This document shows, one piece after another, positions 1 through 9,769 of a stretch of DNA of 64,000 nucleotides (its first letter is position 1; each line of letters opens with the position of its first letter). The stretch is from Mycobacterium sp. JS623 (GTDB lineage: Bacteria > Actinomycetota > Actinomycetes > Mycobacteriales > Mycobacteriaceae), in NCBI RefSeq assembly GCF_000328565.1, contig NC_019966.1, positions 5,952,001 to 6,016,000 of the forward strand, in the 5' to 3' direction. The notes below the pieces were generated by a model that worked only from the letters and a program-made list of their open reading frames with translations, had not been told where the DNA came from and did no database searches. A program made the position numbers and the translations under genes.

Positions 1-370
1 GTCGATGGACCGCGACGCGCTGCGTGCGTGGATCGCCGATCGCCCTGAGATCGCCGAGCAATTGCTGCGAGTGCTGGCCCGCCGGCTCCGTCGCACCAAC
101 AACAACCTGGCCGACCTGATCTTCACCGACGTGCCGGGCCGCGTCGCCAAGCAACTGCTGCAGTTGGCGCAGCGGTTCGGCACGCAAGAGGGCGGGGCGC
201 TGCGCGTGACGCACGACCTAACGCAGGAAGAGATCGCACAGTTGGTCGGTGCGTCCCGAGAGACGGTCAACAAGGCGCTCGCCGATTTCGCCCACCGCGG
301 CTGGATTCGCTTGGAGGGCAAGAGCGTGTTGATCTCCGACTCCGAACGGCTGGCACGGCGCGCCCGCTAG
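1..370 (+). CDS. crp: Crp/Fnr-family cAMP-responsive regulator, C-terminal part
   Basis: This is the 3' part of the mycobacterial cAMP receptor protein; the frame is open at the left edge, so the N-terminal cyclic-nucleotide-binding domain lies outside the window. What remains is the dimerisation helix ([24 protein letters not shown] stretch) and the winged helix-turn-helix. The recognition helix is visible as [14 protein letters not shown], the typical Crp R-E-T-V-x-K motif. From memory it is nearly identical to M. tuberculosis Rv3676, and the genes that follow keep that order. Crp is a global regulator of carbon metabolism, respiration and dormancy genes. The first ATG seen here is internal, not a start. 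A perfect hairpin follows the stop. Confidence 0.95.
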   Translation, partial: SMDRDALRAWIADRPEIAEQLLRVLARRLRRTNNNLADLIFTDVPGRVAKQLLQLAQRFGTQEGGALRVTHDLTQEEIAQLVGASRETVNKALADFAHRGWIRLEGKSVLISDSERLARRAR

Positions 371-419
371 TCCGTTTCGCCCAGATCGACGAAATGGCGA
401 GTTTTACTCGGCACAAATC

Positions 420-441
420 CGCCCAAACGTGAGTTTGGGCG
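420..441. terminator. Bidirectional hairpin terminator between crp and the MBL hydrolase
   Basis: A perfect 9-bp inverted repeat, cgcccaaac and gtttgggcg, surrounds the 4-base loop gtga. It lies between the converging ends of crp (stop at 370) and the minus-strand hydrolase (stop at 443). There is no clear T tract, which is common for mycobacterial terminators. It probably serves both strands. Confidence 0.75.
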
Positions 442-442
442 A

Positions 443-1219
443 TCAGGCACGCAGGTAGTCCAGTTGCGCTTGGACGCTCCATTCGGCTGCGTCCCATAGC
501 TTTTTGTCGACGTCGGTATAGACGTGCTCGACGATCTGGCGCGCGGTGGCGTCGTCGCCGAGTGCACGCAACGCACCGCGCACCTGGTCGAGTCGTTCCT
601 CGCGGTGCGCCAAATACATGGCGCTGACGGCTTCCAGGTCGTCGAGGTCGGGGCCATGGCCGGGCAGCACCGTGCGCTGGCCAAGACCGTGCAGCCGGCG
701 CAGCGACTCCAGGTAGTCGCCGAGGCTGCCGTCTTCATTGTCGATAACGGTGGTGCCGCGGCCGAGGACCGTGTCGGCGGTCAGCACCGCATCGTCGAGC
801 AGAAACGACACCGAGTCGGCGGTGTGGCCGGGCGTCGCCATCACCGTGATGCGCAACCCCGCCGCGTCGATGACCTCACCCTCGACCAACGGGCCACCGA
901 GGCCACGCAGAAAGCCGCTGCCGACGCTGCGGACCACCGCGCCGGTGCGGTCGACGATCTTGTCGATGGCCCCGGTGTGGTCCTCGTGCTTGTGGCTGAT
1001 CAGCACCAGCGGGATCTTGCCGAGTTCGGCGATCTTCGCGATGTGCTCATCGTCATCGGGCCCCGGGTCGACGACGACCATCTCGTCGCTGCCCGGCCCG
1101 TGCAACACCCAGGTGTTGGTGCCATCAAGCGTCATCAGGCCAGGGTTGTTGCACAGCAGCACCGACGCGGTGTCGGTGACCGGACGCAGCAACCCGTACG
1201 CGGGATGCTCCAGCGTCAC
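443..1219 (-). CDS. MBL-fold metallo-hydrolase
   Basis: Metallo-beta-lactamase fold hydrolase of about 258 residues. The zinc signature H-x-H-x-D-H is present as SHKHEDHTG, followed by the later histidines in TPGHTAD and LPGHGPD. The C-terminal section resembles the winged-helix tail of beta-lactamase-like protein 2 (LACTB2) relatives. It matches what I remember of Rv3677c. The substrate is unknown; relatives are thioesterases, ribonucleases or glyoxalase II-like enzymes. I chose the GTG at 1219 (VTLEHPAYG) because homologs begin here; a longer frame reading into the RidA gene lacks conserved sequence. It lies 22 bases after the RidA stop and is probably cotranscribed with it. Confidence 0.88.
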   Translation of the reverse strand: MTLEHPAYGLLRPVTDTASVLLCNNPGLMTLDGTNTWVLHGPGSDEMVVVDPGPDDDEHIAKIAELGKIPLVLISHKHEDHTGAIDKIVDRTGAVVRSVGSGFLRGLGGPLVEGEVIDAAGLRITVMATPGHTADSVSFLLDDAVLTADTVLGRGTTVIDNEDGSLGDYLESLRRLHGLGQRTVLPGHGPDLDDLEAVSAMYLAHREERLDQVRGALRALGDDATARQIVEHVYTDVDKKLWDAAEWSVQAQLDYLRA

Positions 1220-1241
1220 GAAACCTCTGCCGGATCGTCGC

Positions 1242-1700
1242 TCACGCGACCTCGACGATGATCTCGACCTCGACGGGCGCATCCAACGGCAGCTCCGACA
1301 CCCCCACCGCGGAGCGGGCGTGGCCACCTGCATCGCCGAACACCTCACCGAGCAGCTGCGAGGCCCCGTTGATGACGCCCGGCTGGCCGTGGAATCCGGG
1401 CGCGGATGCGACGAACCCGACGACCTTCACGACTCGCGTCACACTGTCGATGCCGACCAGCGAATGCACGGCCGCCAACGCGTTGAGGGCGCATGTGCGT
1501 GCCAACGCCTTGCCATCCTCCGGGGTTACCTCCGCGCCGACCTTGCCGGTCTGCGGCAGCTTTCCGCCCAGCAGCGGCAGTTGGCCAGCGGTGTAGACGA
1601 GGTCGCCGGTGCGCACCGCAGGCACATATGCGGCCAGCGGCGGGACAACGTCGGGCAGCTCGATGCCGAGCTCGGCGAGCCGTTCGGACGCGCTCGTCAT
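1242..1700 (-). CDS. RidA/YjgF-family protein
   Basis: A 152-residue member of the RidA family. Canonical members deaminate reactive enamine/imine intermediates released by PLP enzymes such as threonine dehydratase. Visible hallmarks are the YTAGQLPL segment near residue 37 and a C-terminal EVEIIVEVA strand. The protein is longer than the classical ~130-residue RidA and belongs to the actinobacterial subgroup (Rv3678c-like); I cannot see the exact catalytic Arg alignment, so the activity is inferred. The start overlaps the stop of the upstream DUF4177 gene by four bases, indicating translational coupling. Confidence 0.88.
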   Translation of the reverse strand: MTSASERLAELGIELPDVVPPLAAYVPAVRTGDLVYTAGQLPLLGGKLPQTGKVGAEVTPEDGKALARTCALNALAAVHSLVGIDSVTRVVKVVGFVASAPGFHGQPGVINGASQLLGEVFGDAGGHARSAVGVSELPLDAPVEVEIIVEVA

Positions 1701-1858
1701 TTCGGACGCTTCAGATACGCCACATGCTGCTCGCCCGTCGGCCCCGGCAGTACCGACACCAGTTCCCAGCCGTCCTCACCCCACTGGTCGAGGATCTGCT
1801 TCGTCGCGTGCGTCAGCAGCGGGACGGTGGCGTATTCCCAACGGGTCGGTTCGCTCAT
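1697..1858 (-). CDS. Small DUF4177-like protein
   Basis: A 53-residue protein starting MSEPTRWEYATVPL. The pattern RWEYATVPL...ILDQWGEDGWELVSVLP is the signature of DUF4177, small proteins of unknown function with an aromatic-rich strand-helix-strand fold. The ATG at 1858 is preferred over an upstream in-frame start because the DUF begins there. It is first in a minus-strand series with RidA and the MBL hydrolase, and shares 48 bases of divergent intergenic space with the ATPase gene starting at 1907. The role is unknown. Confidence 0.82.
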   Translation of the reverse strand: MSEPTRWEYATVPLLTHATKQILDQWGEDGWELVSVLPGPTGEQHVAYLKRPK

Positions 1859-1906
1859 GTGGCTGAGCTTATCGGGCGGCCAATCAGGCACAGCTAGCAT
1901 GCAGGT

Positions 1907-2926
1907 GTGGCTACCTCAGCGAACAGCGGTAGACCGGTCGGCTGGCCGTCTCGCCTGACAAAGGCGCGGCTGCACTTCGTCACCGGCAAGGGCGGCACCG
2001 GCAAGTCGACGATCGCGGCGTCTCTGGCGCTGGCGCTGGCGGCAGGCGGCCGCAAGGTGCTGTTGGTGGAAGTCGAAGGGCGCCAAGGCATTGCGCAGCT
2101 GTTCGACGTGCCACCGCTGCCCTATGCAGAGGTCAAGATCGCCACTGCCGACGGCGGCGGCGCCGTCAATGCGCTCGCCATCGACACCGAGGCAGCCTTC
2201 CTGGAATATCTCGACATGTTCTACAACCTCGGCCTTGCCGGGCGTGCGATGCGCCGGATCGGCGCGGTCGAGTTCGCGACGACCATCGCACCTGGCCTGC
2301 GTGACGTGCTGCTCACCGGCAAGATCCGCGAGATCGTCACCCGCGCCGAGAAGGGTAAGCAGCCCGTCTACGACGCGATCGTGGTCGACTCCCCGCCGAC
2401 GGGCCGTATCGCCCGATTCCTCGACGTCACCAAGGCGGTGTCGGATCTCGCCAGGGGTGGGCCCGTGCACTCCCAGGCCGAAAGCGTGGTCAAGGTGCTG
2501 CACTCCGACCTCACCGCGATCCACCTGGTCACCTTGCTGGAGGCGCTGCCCATCCAGGAGACGCTGGAGGCCATCGAGGAACTGCGAGAGATGGAGCTGC
2601 CGATCGGCAGTGTGATCGTCAACCGCAACATCCCGGCCTATCTGGCCGCCGACGATCTTGCGAAGGCCGCCGAGGGAGACATCGACGCCGACGCTGTTCG
2701 CACCGGACTGAAAGACGCCGGAATCACCTTGTCCGACAGCGAGTTTGCCGGTCTGCTGACCGAGACGATTCAGCACGCGACGCGGATTACGGCGCGCGCC
2801 GAAAGCGCCGAGCAGCTCGACGCCCTCGATGTGGCGCGGCTGGAGCTGCCGCAGATCCCCGACGGCGTCGACCTCGGCAGCCTCTACGAGCTCGCCGAAG
2901 CGCTTGCCCACCAGGGCGTCCGCTGA
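1907..2926 (+). CDS. Get3/ArsA-like ATPase A
   Basis: A 339-residue SIMIBI-class ATPase of the ArsA/Get3 family. The deviant Walker A loop is KGGTGKST near residue 27, and a switch-like [13 protein letters not shown] follows. It lacks the cysteine-rich metal site of true arsenite pumps, and no arsB or arsenic gene is nearby. It is paralogous to the next gene, and from memory the pair corresponds to Rv3679-Rv3680, described as bacterial Get3-like (BagA/BagB) proteins that form a complex. A role in handling hydrophobic membrane-protein clients is likely but not proven from sequence. The GTG start gives MATSANSG. The stop is 22 bases before the partner gene. Confidence 0.88.
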   Translation: MATSANSGRPVGWPSRLTKARLHFVTGKGGTGKSTIAASLALALAAGGRKVLLVEVEGRQGIAQLFDVPPLPYAEVKIATADGGGAVNALAIDTEAAFLEYLDMFYNLGLAGRAMRRIGAVEFATTIAPGLRDVLLTGKIREIVTRAEKGKQPVYDAIVVDSPPTGRIARFLDVTKAVSDLARGGPVHSQAESVVKVLHSDLTAIHLVTLLEALPIQETLEAIEELREMELPIGSVIVNRNIPAYLAADDLAKAAEGDIDADAVRTGLKDAGITLSDSEFAGLLTETIQHATRITARAESAEQLDALDVARLELPQIPDGVDLGSLYELAEALAHQGVR

Positions 2927-2948
2927 GCGGACTATTGAGAGGAAGTCG

Positions 2949-4091
2949 ATGAGCACAACACCGCCAGCCCTCGACATGGGCTCGATTCTGACCGACACCT
3001 CCAACCGCGTCGTGGTGTGCTGCGGCGCAGGCGGCGTCGGCAAGACCACCACCGCGGCCGCAATGGCAATGCGCGCAGCCGAATACGGCCGCACCGTCGT
3101 CGTGCTGACTATCGACCCCGCACGGCGACTGGCGCAGGCGCTGGGCATCAAGGATCTCGGCAACACCCCGCAGCGAGTGCCGCTTGCCCCCGAGGTAACC
3201 GGCGAGTTGCACGCCATGATGCTCGATATGCGCCGCACGTTCGATGAGATGGTGATCCAGTACTCCGGACCCGATCGCGCCCAGGAGATTTTGGACAACC
3301 AGTTCTATCAGACAGTGGCCACCTCACTTGCGGGCACGCAGGAGTACATGGCCATGGAGAAGCTGGGTCAGCTTCTCGCCCAAGACAAGTGGGACCTCGT
3401 CGTCGTCGACACTCCCCCGTCCCGTAACGCCCTGGACTTCCTCGACGCCCCAAAGCGCCTGGGCGGATTCATGGATAGCCGGCTCTGGAAGCTGCTGCTT
3501 GGCCCTGGGCGCGGCATCGGCAAGCTGGTGACCGGCGCGATGGGACTGGCCATGCGTGCGTTGTCCACGGTCCTCGGGTCGCAAATGCTTTCCGACGCAG
3601 CGTCTTTCGTGCAGTCACTGGACGCGACGTTCGGCGGTTTCCGGGAGAAGGCCGACCGCACCTACGAGCTGCTCAAGCGGCGCGGCACGCAATTCGTTGT
3701 GGTGTCGGCCGCCGAGCCCGATGCCCTGCGGGAGGCGTCGTTCTTCATCGACCGGCTCTCGCAGGAACACATGCCGCTGGCCGGGTTGATACTCAACCGC
3801 ACCCATCCGATGCTGACCGAATTGCACGCCGAAAAAGCAGAGGAAGCGGCCGAGGATCTCGAAAAGGCGGATCCCGACGCGTTGGCGGCCGCGGTGCTCC
3901 GAATTCACGCCGACCGCGCGATGACGGCCAAGCGCGAGATCCGGCTGCTGTCGCGCTTCACCGGCGCCAACCCGCACGTGGCGATTGTGGGCGTGCCGTC
4001 GCTGCCGTTCGACGTGTCGGATCTGGAAGCGCTGAGGGCCATCGCCGATCAGATCACCGGCGAGGCGAAGGCAGTTACTGAGACGGCCTAG
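2949..4091 (+). CDS. Get3/ArsA-like ATPase B
   Basis: The 380-residue partner of the preceding ATPase. The P-loop reads [10 protein letters not shown] near residue 27, followed by [10 protein letters not shown] (the switch I-like region of Get3/ArsA proteins) and [18 protein letters not shown] long central helical insertion rich in Met, Leu and Gly (about residues 175-215) could bind hydrophobic clients. The ATG at 2949 has a good gaggaag ribosome site and excludes a longer frame overlapping the previous gene. The two genes are probably cotranscribed and the products probably form a heteromer. The 3' end overlaps the stop of convergent whiB4 by four bases. Confidence 0.88.
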   Translation: MSTTPPALDMGSILTDTSNRVVVCCGAGGVGKTTTAAAMAMRAAEYGRTVVVLTIDPARRLAQALGIKDLGNTPQRVPLAPEVTGELHAMMLDMRRTFDEMVIQYSGPDRAQEILDNQFYQTVATSLAGTQEYMAMEKLGQLLAQDKWDLVVVDTPPSRNALDFLDAPKRLGGFMDSRLWKLLLGPGRGIGKLVTGAMGLAMRALSTVLGSQMLSDAASFVQSLDATFGGFREKADRTYELLKRRGTQFVVVSAAEPDALREASFFIDRLSQEHMPLAGLILNRTHPMLTELHAEKAEEAAEDLEKADPDALAAAVLRIHADRAMTAKREIRLLSRFTGANPHVAIVGVPSLPFDVSDLEALRAIADQITGEAKAVTETA

Positions 4092-4444
4092 ACGGCGCTG
4101 CGGTGCTTGCGCTGGGCAGCGAAGAACTCAGCCCAGGAAACGACCTCGGGGTGCTGCTTGAGTAGGGCGCGGCGCTGCCGTTCGGTCATGCCGCCCCAGA
4201 CACCGAATTCGACGCGGTTATCGAGTGCATCGGCACCGCATTCGAGGATCACCGGGCAGTGTCGGCAGATGACTGCGGCCTTGCGCTGTGCGGCACCGCG
4301 GACGAAAAGCTCATCGGGATCAGCCTGGCGGCATCGAGCCTGGGATACCCAGGCAATACGGGCCTCGGCCTCCGCGCCGTGGACAATGCTCTGTGCTGAC
4401 ATGGTCGGGGTTGTCCTCCGCGCTGCGGGCCTCGTACCTGACAC
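4088..4444 (-). CDS. whiB4: WhiB-family iron-sulfur regulator WhiB4
   Basis: A 118-residue WhiB protein. Four cysteines form the Fe-S site: one in QARCRQ, two in ICRHC and one in LECGAD. The family turn GVWGG and the basic tail [12 protein letters not shown] for DNA binding follow. From memory the start ([10 protein letters not shown]) and the whole sequence match M. tuberculosis WhiB4 (Rv3681c), a redox-sensing regulator of oxidative-stress and drug-tolerance genes. The GTG at 4444 was chosen because homologs start here; an upstream in-frame ATG would add 39 non-conserved residues. It is divergent from ponA2. Confidence 0.93.
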   Translation of the reverse strand: MSGTRPAARRTTPTMSAQSIVHGAEAEARIAWVSQARCRQADPDELFVRGAAQRKAAVICRHCPVILECGADALDNRVEFGVWGGMTERQRRALLKQHPEVVSWAEFFAAQRKHRSAV

Positions 4445-4735
4445 CAGCGTTCCCTTCGTTCCAAGCCGCCGAGCTAGCACAGCGACGGCGTAGTCCTCCG
4501 GTGTAGAACGCTGATGCGATCTACGCCACATTGCGAGGGTCGAGTGTGACCTGCATCGCACTGTTAGCTCAACTTAGGTGGTCAGGGGCGTTCTTGGCAA
4601 CAGTCTGGGAGGCACTTTTTTGGGACGACCGTGCCGTCAGACGGCAAAATTGACGCAAAGGGAGGTCTGCGGGCCCAGCGAATCCGGCAATCGACCGACA
4701 TGAACTGCCATTTTTAGCGTCGCTACTCTGTACGC
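4445..4735. other. Divergent intergenic region whiB4-ponA2
   Basis: About 290 bases without a convincing gene. It must hold the promoters of both divergent genes. I could not identify a confident -10/-35 pair or operator. Note tgccgtcagacggca around 4630, a short inverted repeat (tgccgt...acggca) that could be a protein-binding site or hairpin in the ponA2 leader. Confidence 0.4.
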
Positions 4736-7198
4736 ATGCCGGAGCAGCCGCCGACCAGACCGCCTACTGTGCCCGTCACGGTTACGGTCATCAAGCTCGC
4801 CTGGTGCTGTCTTTTGGCAAGCGTGGTCGTCGCCGGGCTGATGTTTCCTGTGGTCGGTGGTTTCGGGTTGCTCTCCAACCGCGCCTCCGACGTCGTGGCC
4901 AATGGTTCCGCCCAGCTCGTCGAAGGTGAAGTGCCGCAGGTGTCGACGATGGTCGACGCAAAAGGCAACGTCATCGCGTGGCTCTACTCTCAGCGCCGGT
5001 TCGAGGTGCCCAGCGACCAGATCGCAAACACCATGAAGCTCGCGATCGTCTCGATCGAGGACAAGCGGTTTGCAGAACACAACGGTGTCGACTGGCAGGG
5101 CACGCTCACCGGGCTGTCGGGCTATCTGACCGGAAACCTGGACACCCGCGGCGGCTCGACGCTGGAACAGCAATATGTGAAGAACTACCAACTGCTGGTC
5201 ATCGCGCAGACCGACGCCGAGAAGCGGGCCGCCATCGAGACAACTCCCGCCCGCAAGCTGCGCGAGATCCGGATGGCGCTGACGTTGGACAAGACGTTCA
5301 CCAAGCCGGAGATCCTGACCCGCTACCTCAATCTGGTGTCGTTCGGTAACGGCTCATACGGCATCCAGGACGCAGCCCAGACGTATTTCGGCGTCAACGC
5401 CTCGGAACTGAACTGGCAGCAGGCCGCGCTACTTGCCGGCATGGTGCAGTCGACGAGCACGCTGAACCCGTACACCAACCCAGACGGTGCGCTGGCGCGT
5501 CGAAACCTGGTGCTGGACACCATGATCGACAATCTTCCCGAACACGCCGACGAGCTGCGCGCGGCCAAGGAGCAGCCGCTGGGGGTCCTGCCGCAGCCCA
5601 ACGAGCTGCCCCGCGGCTGCATTGCCGCGGGCGATCGCGCGTTCTTCTGCGACTACGTACTCGAGTACCTCGCCCGCGCGGGCATCAGCAAGGAGCAGGT
5701 CGCCAAGGGCGGCTACATGATCAAGACCACGCTTGATCCCGACGTGCAGACCCCGGTGAAGTCGGCGATCGACAGCTTCGCGGCGCCTGACCTCGACGGG
5801 GTCGCCAGCGTGATGAGCGTGATCAAGCCGGGTAAACAGTCGCATCCGGTGCTGGCGATGGCCAGCAACCGCACCTACGGGCTGAACACCGAAACCGGGG
5901 AAACCATGCAGCCGCAGCCGTTTTCACTGGTTGGCGACGGCGCGGGCTCGGTGTTCAAGATCTTCACGACGGCCGCCGCGCTGGATATGGGCATGGGCAT
6001 CAACGCGCAGCTCGACGCCCCGGCCCGGTTCGAGGCCAAGGGCCTGGGCTCCGGCGGCGCCAAGGGCTGCCCAGCTGCGACCTGGTGCGTGCAGAACGAT
6101 GGGAATTACCGCGGTCAGATGAGCGTCACGGATGCTCTGGCTCAGTCGCCCAACACTGCGTTTGCGAAGCTGATCTCTCAAATCGGCGTGCAGCGCACCG
6201 TCGACATGGCGGTCAAGCTGGGCATGCGGTCCTACGCCTTGCCCGGGACGGCACGCGACTACGACCCGCAGAGCAACGAAAGCCTCGCCGATTTCGTCAA
6301 GCGCCAAAACCTCGGCTCGTTCACGCTGGGCCCGATCGAGGTCAACGCCCTCGAGCTGTCGAACGTCGCGGCGACACTGGCATCGGGTGGCACCTGGTGC
6401 CCACCCAACCCGATCGACAAAGTCATCGACCGCACCGGGAAGGACGTCGCCGTCACGACCGAAACGTGTGAGCAGGTGGTGCCCGAGGGGCTGGCCAACA
6501 CGCTGGCCAACGCGATGAGCAAGGACGACACCGGCGGCACCGCCGCCGCGGCCGCCGGTTCAGCCGGGTGGAATCTGCCGATGTCGGGCAAGACCGGCAC
6601 CACCGAGGCGCACCGGTCATCGGCCTTCGTCGGCTTCACGCCCTACTACGCGGCCGCGAACTACATCTACGACGACTCGACCACGCCAGGCGATCTGTGT
6701 TCGTTCCCGTTGCGGCAGTGCGGTTCTGGGAACCTGTACGGCGGCAACGAGCCGGCGCGCACCTGGTTCACCGCGATGAAGCCGATCGCCAACAACTACG
6801 GGCCCGTCGCATTGCCGCCCACTGACCCGCGCTATGTCGACGGCGCGCCGGGCTCCAAAGTGCCCAGCGTGGCAGGCATGAACCAGGACACCGCACGCAT
6901 GCGGCTGAAGGAAGCGGGCTTCCAGGTCGCCGATCAGGCGACTCCGGTCAACAGCAGCGCGCCCTACGGCGCAGTCGTCGGGACCTCGCCGGCCGGGCAG
7001 ACAGTGCCGGGCTCGATCATCACGATCCAGATTTCCAACGGCATCCCGCCGCCACCGCCTCCTCCGCCGCCTGGCGCGATTCCCGGCATGCCTGGCATGC
7101 CGCCGGAAATCGGCTCGACGGTCGTCGAGATCCCGGGTCTGCCGCCGATCACCGTTCCGGTGCTCGGACCACCGCCACCGGCGCCGCCCCCGCCGTGA
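4736..7198 (+). CDS. ponA2: Bifunctional class A penicillin-binding protein with PASTA domain
   Basis: An 820-residue membrane-anchored peptidoglycan synthase. A transmembrane helix spans about residues 20-45. The glycosyltransferase domain shows the catalytic EDKRF (Glu108) and GGSTLEQQYVKN motifs. The transpeptidase domain has SVFK (Ser405), the SPN motif in AQSPNTAF and KTGT (Lys619). One PASTA domain lies at about residues 700-765 and a proline-rich tail ends the protein. Order and length fit mycobacterial PonA2 (Rv3682), which supports cell-wall integrity under stress and stationary phase. The ATG at 4736 (MPEQPPTRPP) is the only start that leaves a short cytoplasmic tail before the helix. 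Confidence 0.95.
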   Translation: MPEQPPTRPPTVPVTVTVIKLAWCCLLASVVVAGLMFPVVGGFGLLSNRASDVVANGSAQLVEGEVPQVSTMVDAKGNVIAWLYSQRRFEVPSDQIANTMKLAIVSIEDKRFAEHNGVDWQGTLTGLSGYLTGNLDTRGGSTLEQQYVKNYQLLVIAQTDAEKRAAIETTPARKLREIRMALTLDKTFTKPEILTRYLNLVSFGNGSYGIQDAAQTYFGVNASELNWQQAALLAGMVQSTSTLNPYTNPDGALARRNLVLDTMIDNLPEHADELRAAKEQPLGVLPQPNELPRGCIAAGDRAFFCDYVLEYLARAGISKEQVAKGGYMIKTTLDPDVQTPVKSAIDSFAAPDLDGVASVMSVIKPGKQSHPVLAMASNRTYGLNTETGETMQPQPFSLVGDGAGSVFKIFTTAAALDMGMGINAQLDAPARFEAKGLGSGGAKGCPAATWCVQNDGNYRGQMSVTDALAQSPNTAFAKLISQIGVQRTVDMAVKLGMRSYALPGTARDYDPQSNESLADFVKRQNLGSFTLGPIEVNALELSNVAATLASGGTWCPPNPIDKVIDRTGKDVAVTTETCEQVVPEGLANTLANAMSKDDTGGTAAAAAGSAGWNLPMSGKTGTTEAHRSSAFVGFTPYYAAANYIYDDSTTPGDLCSFPLRQCGSGNLYGGNEPARTWFTAMKPIANNYGPVALPPTDPRYVDGAPGSKVPSVAGMNQDTARMRLKEAGFQVADQATPVNSSAPYGAVVGTSPAGQTVPGSIITIQISNGIPPPPPPPPPGAIPGMPGMPPEIGSTVVEIPGLPPITVPVLGPPPPAPPPP

Positions 7199-7273
7199 TC
7201 AAGGGTGTGCAATTGACCACGCGGCGCGGGTGTGAAGTCGGTGCCTGCCAGTAACTGGCAGTAGGCTCTCAAC

Positions 7274-8230
7274 ATGCCCGCCCGTTCGTCGATCCTGAAG
7301 AACACTGCAGCCGTGACCTTCGGTTCGGTCGTAGCGGGGATCGGCTATGCGTCGCTGATCGAGCGCAACGCGTTCGTCGTGCGCGAGGTCACCATGCCGG
7401 TGCTGTCGCCGGGGTCGTCGCCGCTGAAGGTGCTGCACATCAGCGATATCCACATGCGGCCAAAGCAGCGGCGCAAGCAGGCCTGGTTGCGTGACCTGGC
7501 CCGCTGGGAGCCCGATCTGGTCGTCAACACCGGTGACAACCTGGCCCACCCGAAGGCGGTGCCCAGCGTCGTTCAGGCGATGGGCGATCTGCTCTCCGCG
7601 CCGGGTGTCTTCGTATTCGGCAGCAACGACTACTTCGGACCGCGGCCGAAGAACCCCGCGAATTACCTGACCAAGCCCACCCACCGCATCCACGGCGAGC
7701 CGCTGCCGTGGCAGGACCTGCGGGCGGCCTTCACCGAGCGTGGCTGGCTGGACATGACGCACACCAAGCGCGAGCTCGAGGTTGCCGGCCTGCGGATCGC
7801 CGTGGCCGGCGTCGACGATCCGCACCTGTCGCGGGATCGCTACGACACCATCGCAGGCCCGGCCAGCCCGGCCGCGGACCTGAGGCTTGGGCTGACCCAC
7901 TCCCCCGAGCCGCGGGTGCTGGACCGCTTCGCCGCCGACGGCTACCAGCTGGTGATGGCCGGCCACACCCACGGCGGCCAGCTGTGCCTGCCGTTCTACG
8001 GCGCCATCGTCACCAATTGCGATCTCGACCGGTCGCGGGCGAAGGGCGCATCGCGGTGGGGCGCCCACACACAGCTGCACGTCTCGGCGGGCATCGGCAC
8101 GTCGCCCTACTATCCGGTGCGGTTCTGCTGCAGGCCAGAGGCCACGCTGCTGACGCTGGTGGCGGCGCCGATCGGCGGTCGAGATGCAGGAACTAAGGCG
8201 GAGTCCCACCCGAGCGTTTCGGTGCAGTGA
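7274..8230 (+). CDS. Calcineurin-like metallophosphoesterase
   Basis: A 318-residue metallophosphoesterase. All family metal-binding motifs are visible in order: HISDIHM (D-x-H), NTGDN (G-D), GSND (G-N/D) and GHTHGGQ (G-H-x-H). An N-terminal hydrophobic stretch, about residues 12-26, suggests a membrane anchor, as in YkuE/Rv3683-type proteins that may cleave phosphodiester bonds in lipid or nucleotide substrates. The substrate is not predictable. It lies 75 bases after ponA2, and its stop overlaps the GTG of the next gene by four bases, so translation is probably coupled. Confidence 0.9.
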   Translation: MPARSSILKNTAAVTFGSVVAGIGYASLIERNAFVVREVTMPVLSPGSSPLKVLHISDIHMRPKQRRKQAWLRDLARWEPDLVVNTGDNLAHPKAVPSVVQAMGDLLSAPGVFVFGSNDYFGPRPKNPANYLTKPTHRIHGEPLPWQDLRAAFTERGWLDMTHTKRELEVAGLRIAVAGVDDPHLSRDRYDTIAGPASPAADLRLGLTHSPEPRVLDRFAADGYQLVMAGHTHGGQLCLPFYGAIVTNCDLDRSRAKGASRWGAHTQLHVSAGIGTSPYYPVRFCCRPEATLLTLVAAPIGGRDAGTKAESHPSVSVQ

Positions 8231-9333
8231 CCGAAAAGGCCGCGACGGCCGTTCGAAGCCAGCCACGCTCGTGGGTGGACAACGCAGTTCGGCTGATCGA
8301 GGCTGACGCGCGGCGCAGCGCCGACACTCATCTGCTGCGGTATCCGTTGCCTGCGGCATGGTGCGACGGCTGCGACATTCAGCTCTACCTCAAGGACGAG
8401 ACCACCCACATCACTGGCAGCCTCAAGCACCGGTTGGCGCGGTCGTTGTTTCTCTATGGGTTGTGCAACGGCTGGATCGGTGAAGGCACCACGGTCATCG
8501 AGGCATCATCGGGTTCGACGGCGGTTTCGGAGGCCTACTTCGCGGCGCTGCTGGGCCTGCCGTTCATCGCGGTGATGACGTCATCGACCAGTGCCACGAA
8601 GATCGCGCTGATCGAATCGCAAGGCGGCCGTTGCCATTTCGTCGCCGAGGCGTCGCAGGTGTACGCGGAGGCGGAACGGCTGGCCGAGGAAACCGGCGGC
8701 CACTACCTCGACCAGTTCACCAATGCCGAACGTGCAACCGACTGGCGCGGTAACAACAACATCGCCGAGTCGATCTTCGAACAGATGCGTGACGAGGCCC
8801 ATCCGATACCGGACTGGGTGGTTGTCGGTGCGGGCACCGGCGGCACCAGCGCCACCATCGGCCGCTACATCCGGTATCGGCGCTACGCGACGCGGTTGTG
8901 CGTTGTGGACCCGGAGAACTCCGCGTTCTTCCCGTCTTATGCGCAGGGTCGTCACGATGTGGTGACCGGGATGTCGTCACGGATTGAGGGCATCGGCCGG
9001 CCGCGGGTTGAGCCGTCGTTTCTGCCCGACGTGGTGGACCGGATGGTGGCCGTACCCGACGCCGCGTCGGTCGCCGCGGCACGGCACGTCAGTGCGGTGC
9101 TTGGCCGACGGGTGGGTCCATCAACGGGGACGAATCTGTGGGGGGCATTCGGCCTGCTGGCCGAGATGATCGCGAAAGGGCGCAATGGCTCGGTGGTGAC
9201 GCTGCTCGCCGACAGCGGCGACCGCTATGCGGACACCTACTTCTGCGATGAGTGGCTGACCAGCCAGGGACTCGATCCCTCGACATCGGCCGAGGTGCTG
9301 GTGGAATTCGAGCGGTCGGGCCGCTGGCCCTGA
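8227..9333 (+). CDS. Cysteine-synthase-like PLP-dependent enzyme
   Basis: A 368-residue fold-type II PLP enzyme. The Schiff-base lysine is expected in TGSLKHRLA (near residue 67), the substrate loop is [13 protein letters not shown], and a glycine-rich phosphate-binding loop [10 protein letters not shown] follows around residue 205. It belongs to the actinobacterial Rv3684 / Cds1-like subgroup; from memory Cds1 is a cysteine desulfhydrase producing H2S, but the sequence alone cannot separate cysteine synthase from desulfhydrase. The GTG start overlaps the phosphoesterase stop. Its last ~97 bases are overlapped on the opposite strand by a possible small membrane-protein gene. Confidence 0.88.
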   Translation: MTEKAATAVRSQPRSWVDNAVRLIEADARRSADTHLLRYPLPAAWCDGCDIQLYLKDETTHITGSLKHRLARSLFLYGLCNGWIGEGTTVIEASSGSTAVSEAYFAALLGLPFIAVMTSSTSATKIALIESQGGRCHFVAEASQVYAEAERLAEETGGHYLDQFTNAERATDWRGNNNIAESIFEQMRDEAHPIPDWVVVGAGTGGTSATIGRYIRYRRYATRLCVVDPENSAFFPSYAQGRHDVVTGMSSRIEGIGRPRVEPSFLPDVVDRMVAVPDAASVAAARHVSAVLGRRVGPSTGTNLWGAFGLLAEMIAKGRNGSVVTLLADSGDRYADTYFCDEWLTSQGLDPSTSAEVLVEFERSGRWP

Positions 9334-9434
9334 TCGTCGGATCCGCCGGTGAGCGGCCCGTCGGAGGTCAGAAACAGCCACAACGCGGCCAGGGCGAAGA
9401 ATCCCAGGTAGATCGAAGCTCCAAGCCCAGTCAT
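9237..9434 (-). CDS. Possible small membrane protein, antisense-overlapping
   Basis: A 65-residue reading frame starting [20 protein letters not shown]. One clear transmembrane helix (residues 5-22) is followed by a polar, Ser/Asp/Gly-rich tail. The ATG is preceded by gagg at a six-base spacing, a good ribosome site. Against it, the distal half is antisense to the end of the cysteine-synthase-like gene, where high GC makes chance frames common. The family is not recognised. Confidence 0.4.
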   Translation of the reverse strand: MTGLGASIYLGFFALAALWLFLTSDGPLTGGSDDQGQRPDRSNSTSTSADVEGSSPWLVSHSSQK

Positions 9435-9595
9435 TTCGTGCCTCGATTCTGCGGTTACTGCCGTTAGTGTGCATAACGCCACCGACAAGTGACTTCCATC
9501 CCGCGGCGTGTCGTGATCTTGCTAACGCTGACTTGCACACGGCCGTTGCCGTAGCTAAATCGCACCCCGCATGCAGAAATGGGCGCGTAAGCCGT

Positions 9596-9626
9596 TTGGC
9601 TTCACCGGGTGCGCGTGCGATACGCT
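9596..9626 (+). promoter_or_regulatory. Possible promoter of tRNA-Pro
   Basis: ttggct near 9596-9601 and tacgct at 9621-9626 resemble sigma-A -35 and -10 boxes, with a long 19-base spacer. Transcription would start about 8 bases before the mature tRNA. The match is imperfect. Confidence 0.3.
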
Positions 9627-9640
9627 GTCGTGGCTTCACG

Positions 9641-9716
<76 letters not shown>

Positions 9717-9741
9717 CGCGTCGTTGCAGATCACAGGCTCT

Positions 9742-9769
9742 GACCAGCGGTTCTGGTCGGGGTCTTTTT
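9742..9769 (+). terminator. Rho-independent terminator after tRNA-Pro
   Basis: gaccag and ctggtc (6-bp stem, 5-base loop) are followed by ggggtc and a five-T run at 9765-9769. It lies about 27 bases after the tRNA, inside the island, so the island appears to bring its own terminator for the restored tRNA. Confidence 0.7.

Noticed and set aside
524-1958. Long plus-strand frames opposite the MBL hydrolase and RidA genes
   Set aside because: They are antisense to conserved proteins and have shadow composition without domains.
1916-3298. A 460-codon minus-strand frame across the two Get3-like genes
   Set aside because: It is antisense to two conserved ATPases and has the low-complexity, Arg/Asp-rich look of a GC-driven shadow.
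1907-4091. An arsenic-resistance ATPase system
   Set aside because: The two ArsA-like proteins lack metal-binding cysteines and no arsB, arsC or arsR is nearby; the Get3-like pair explanation fits better.
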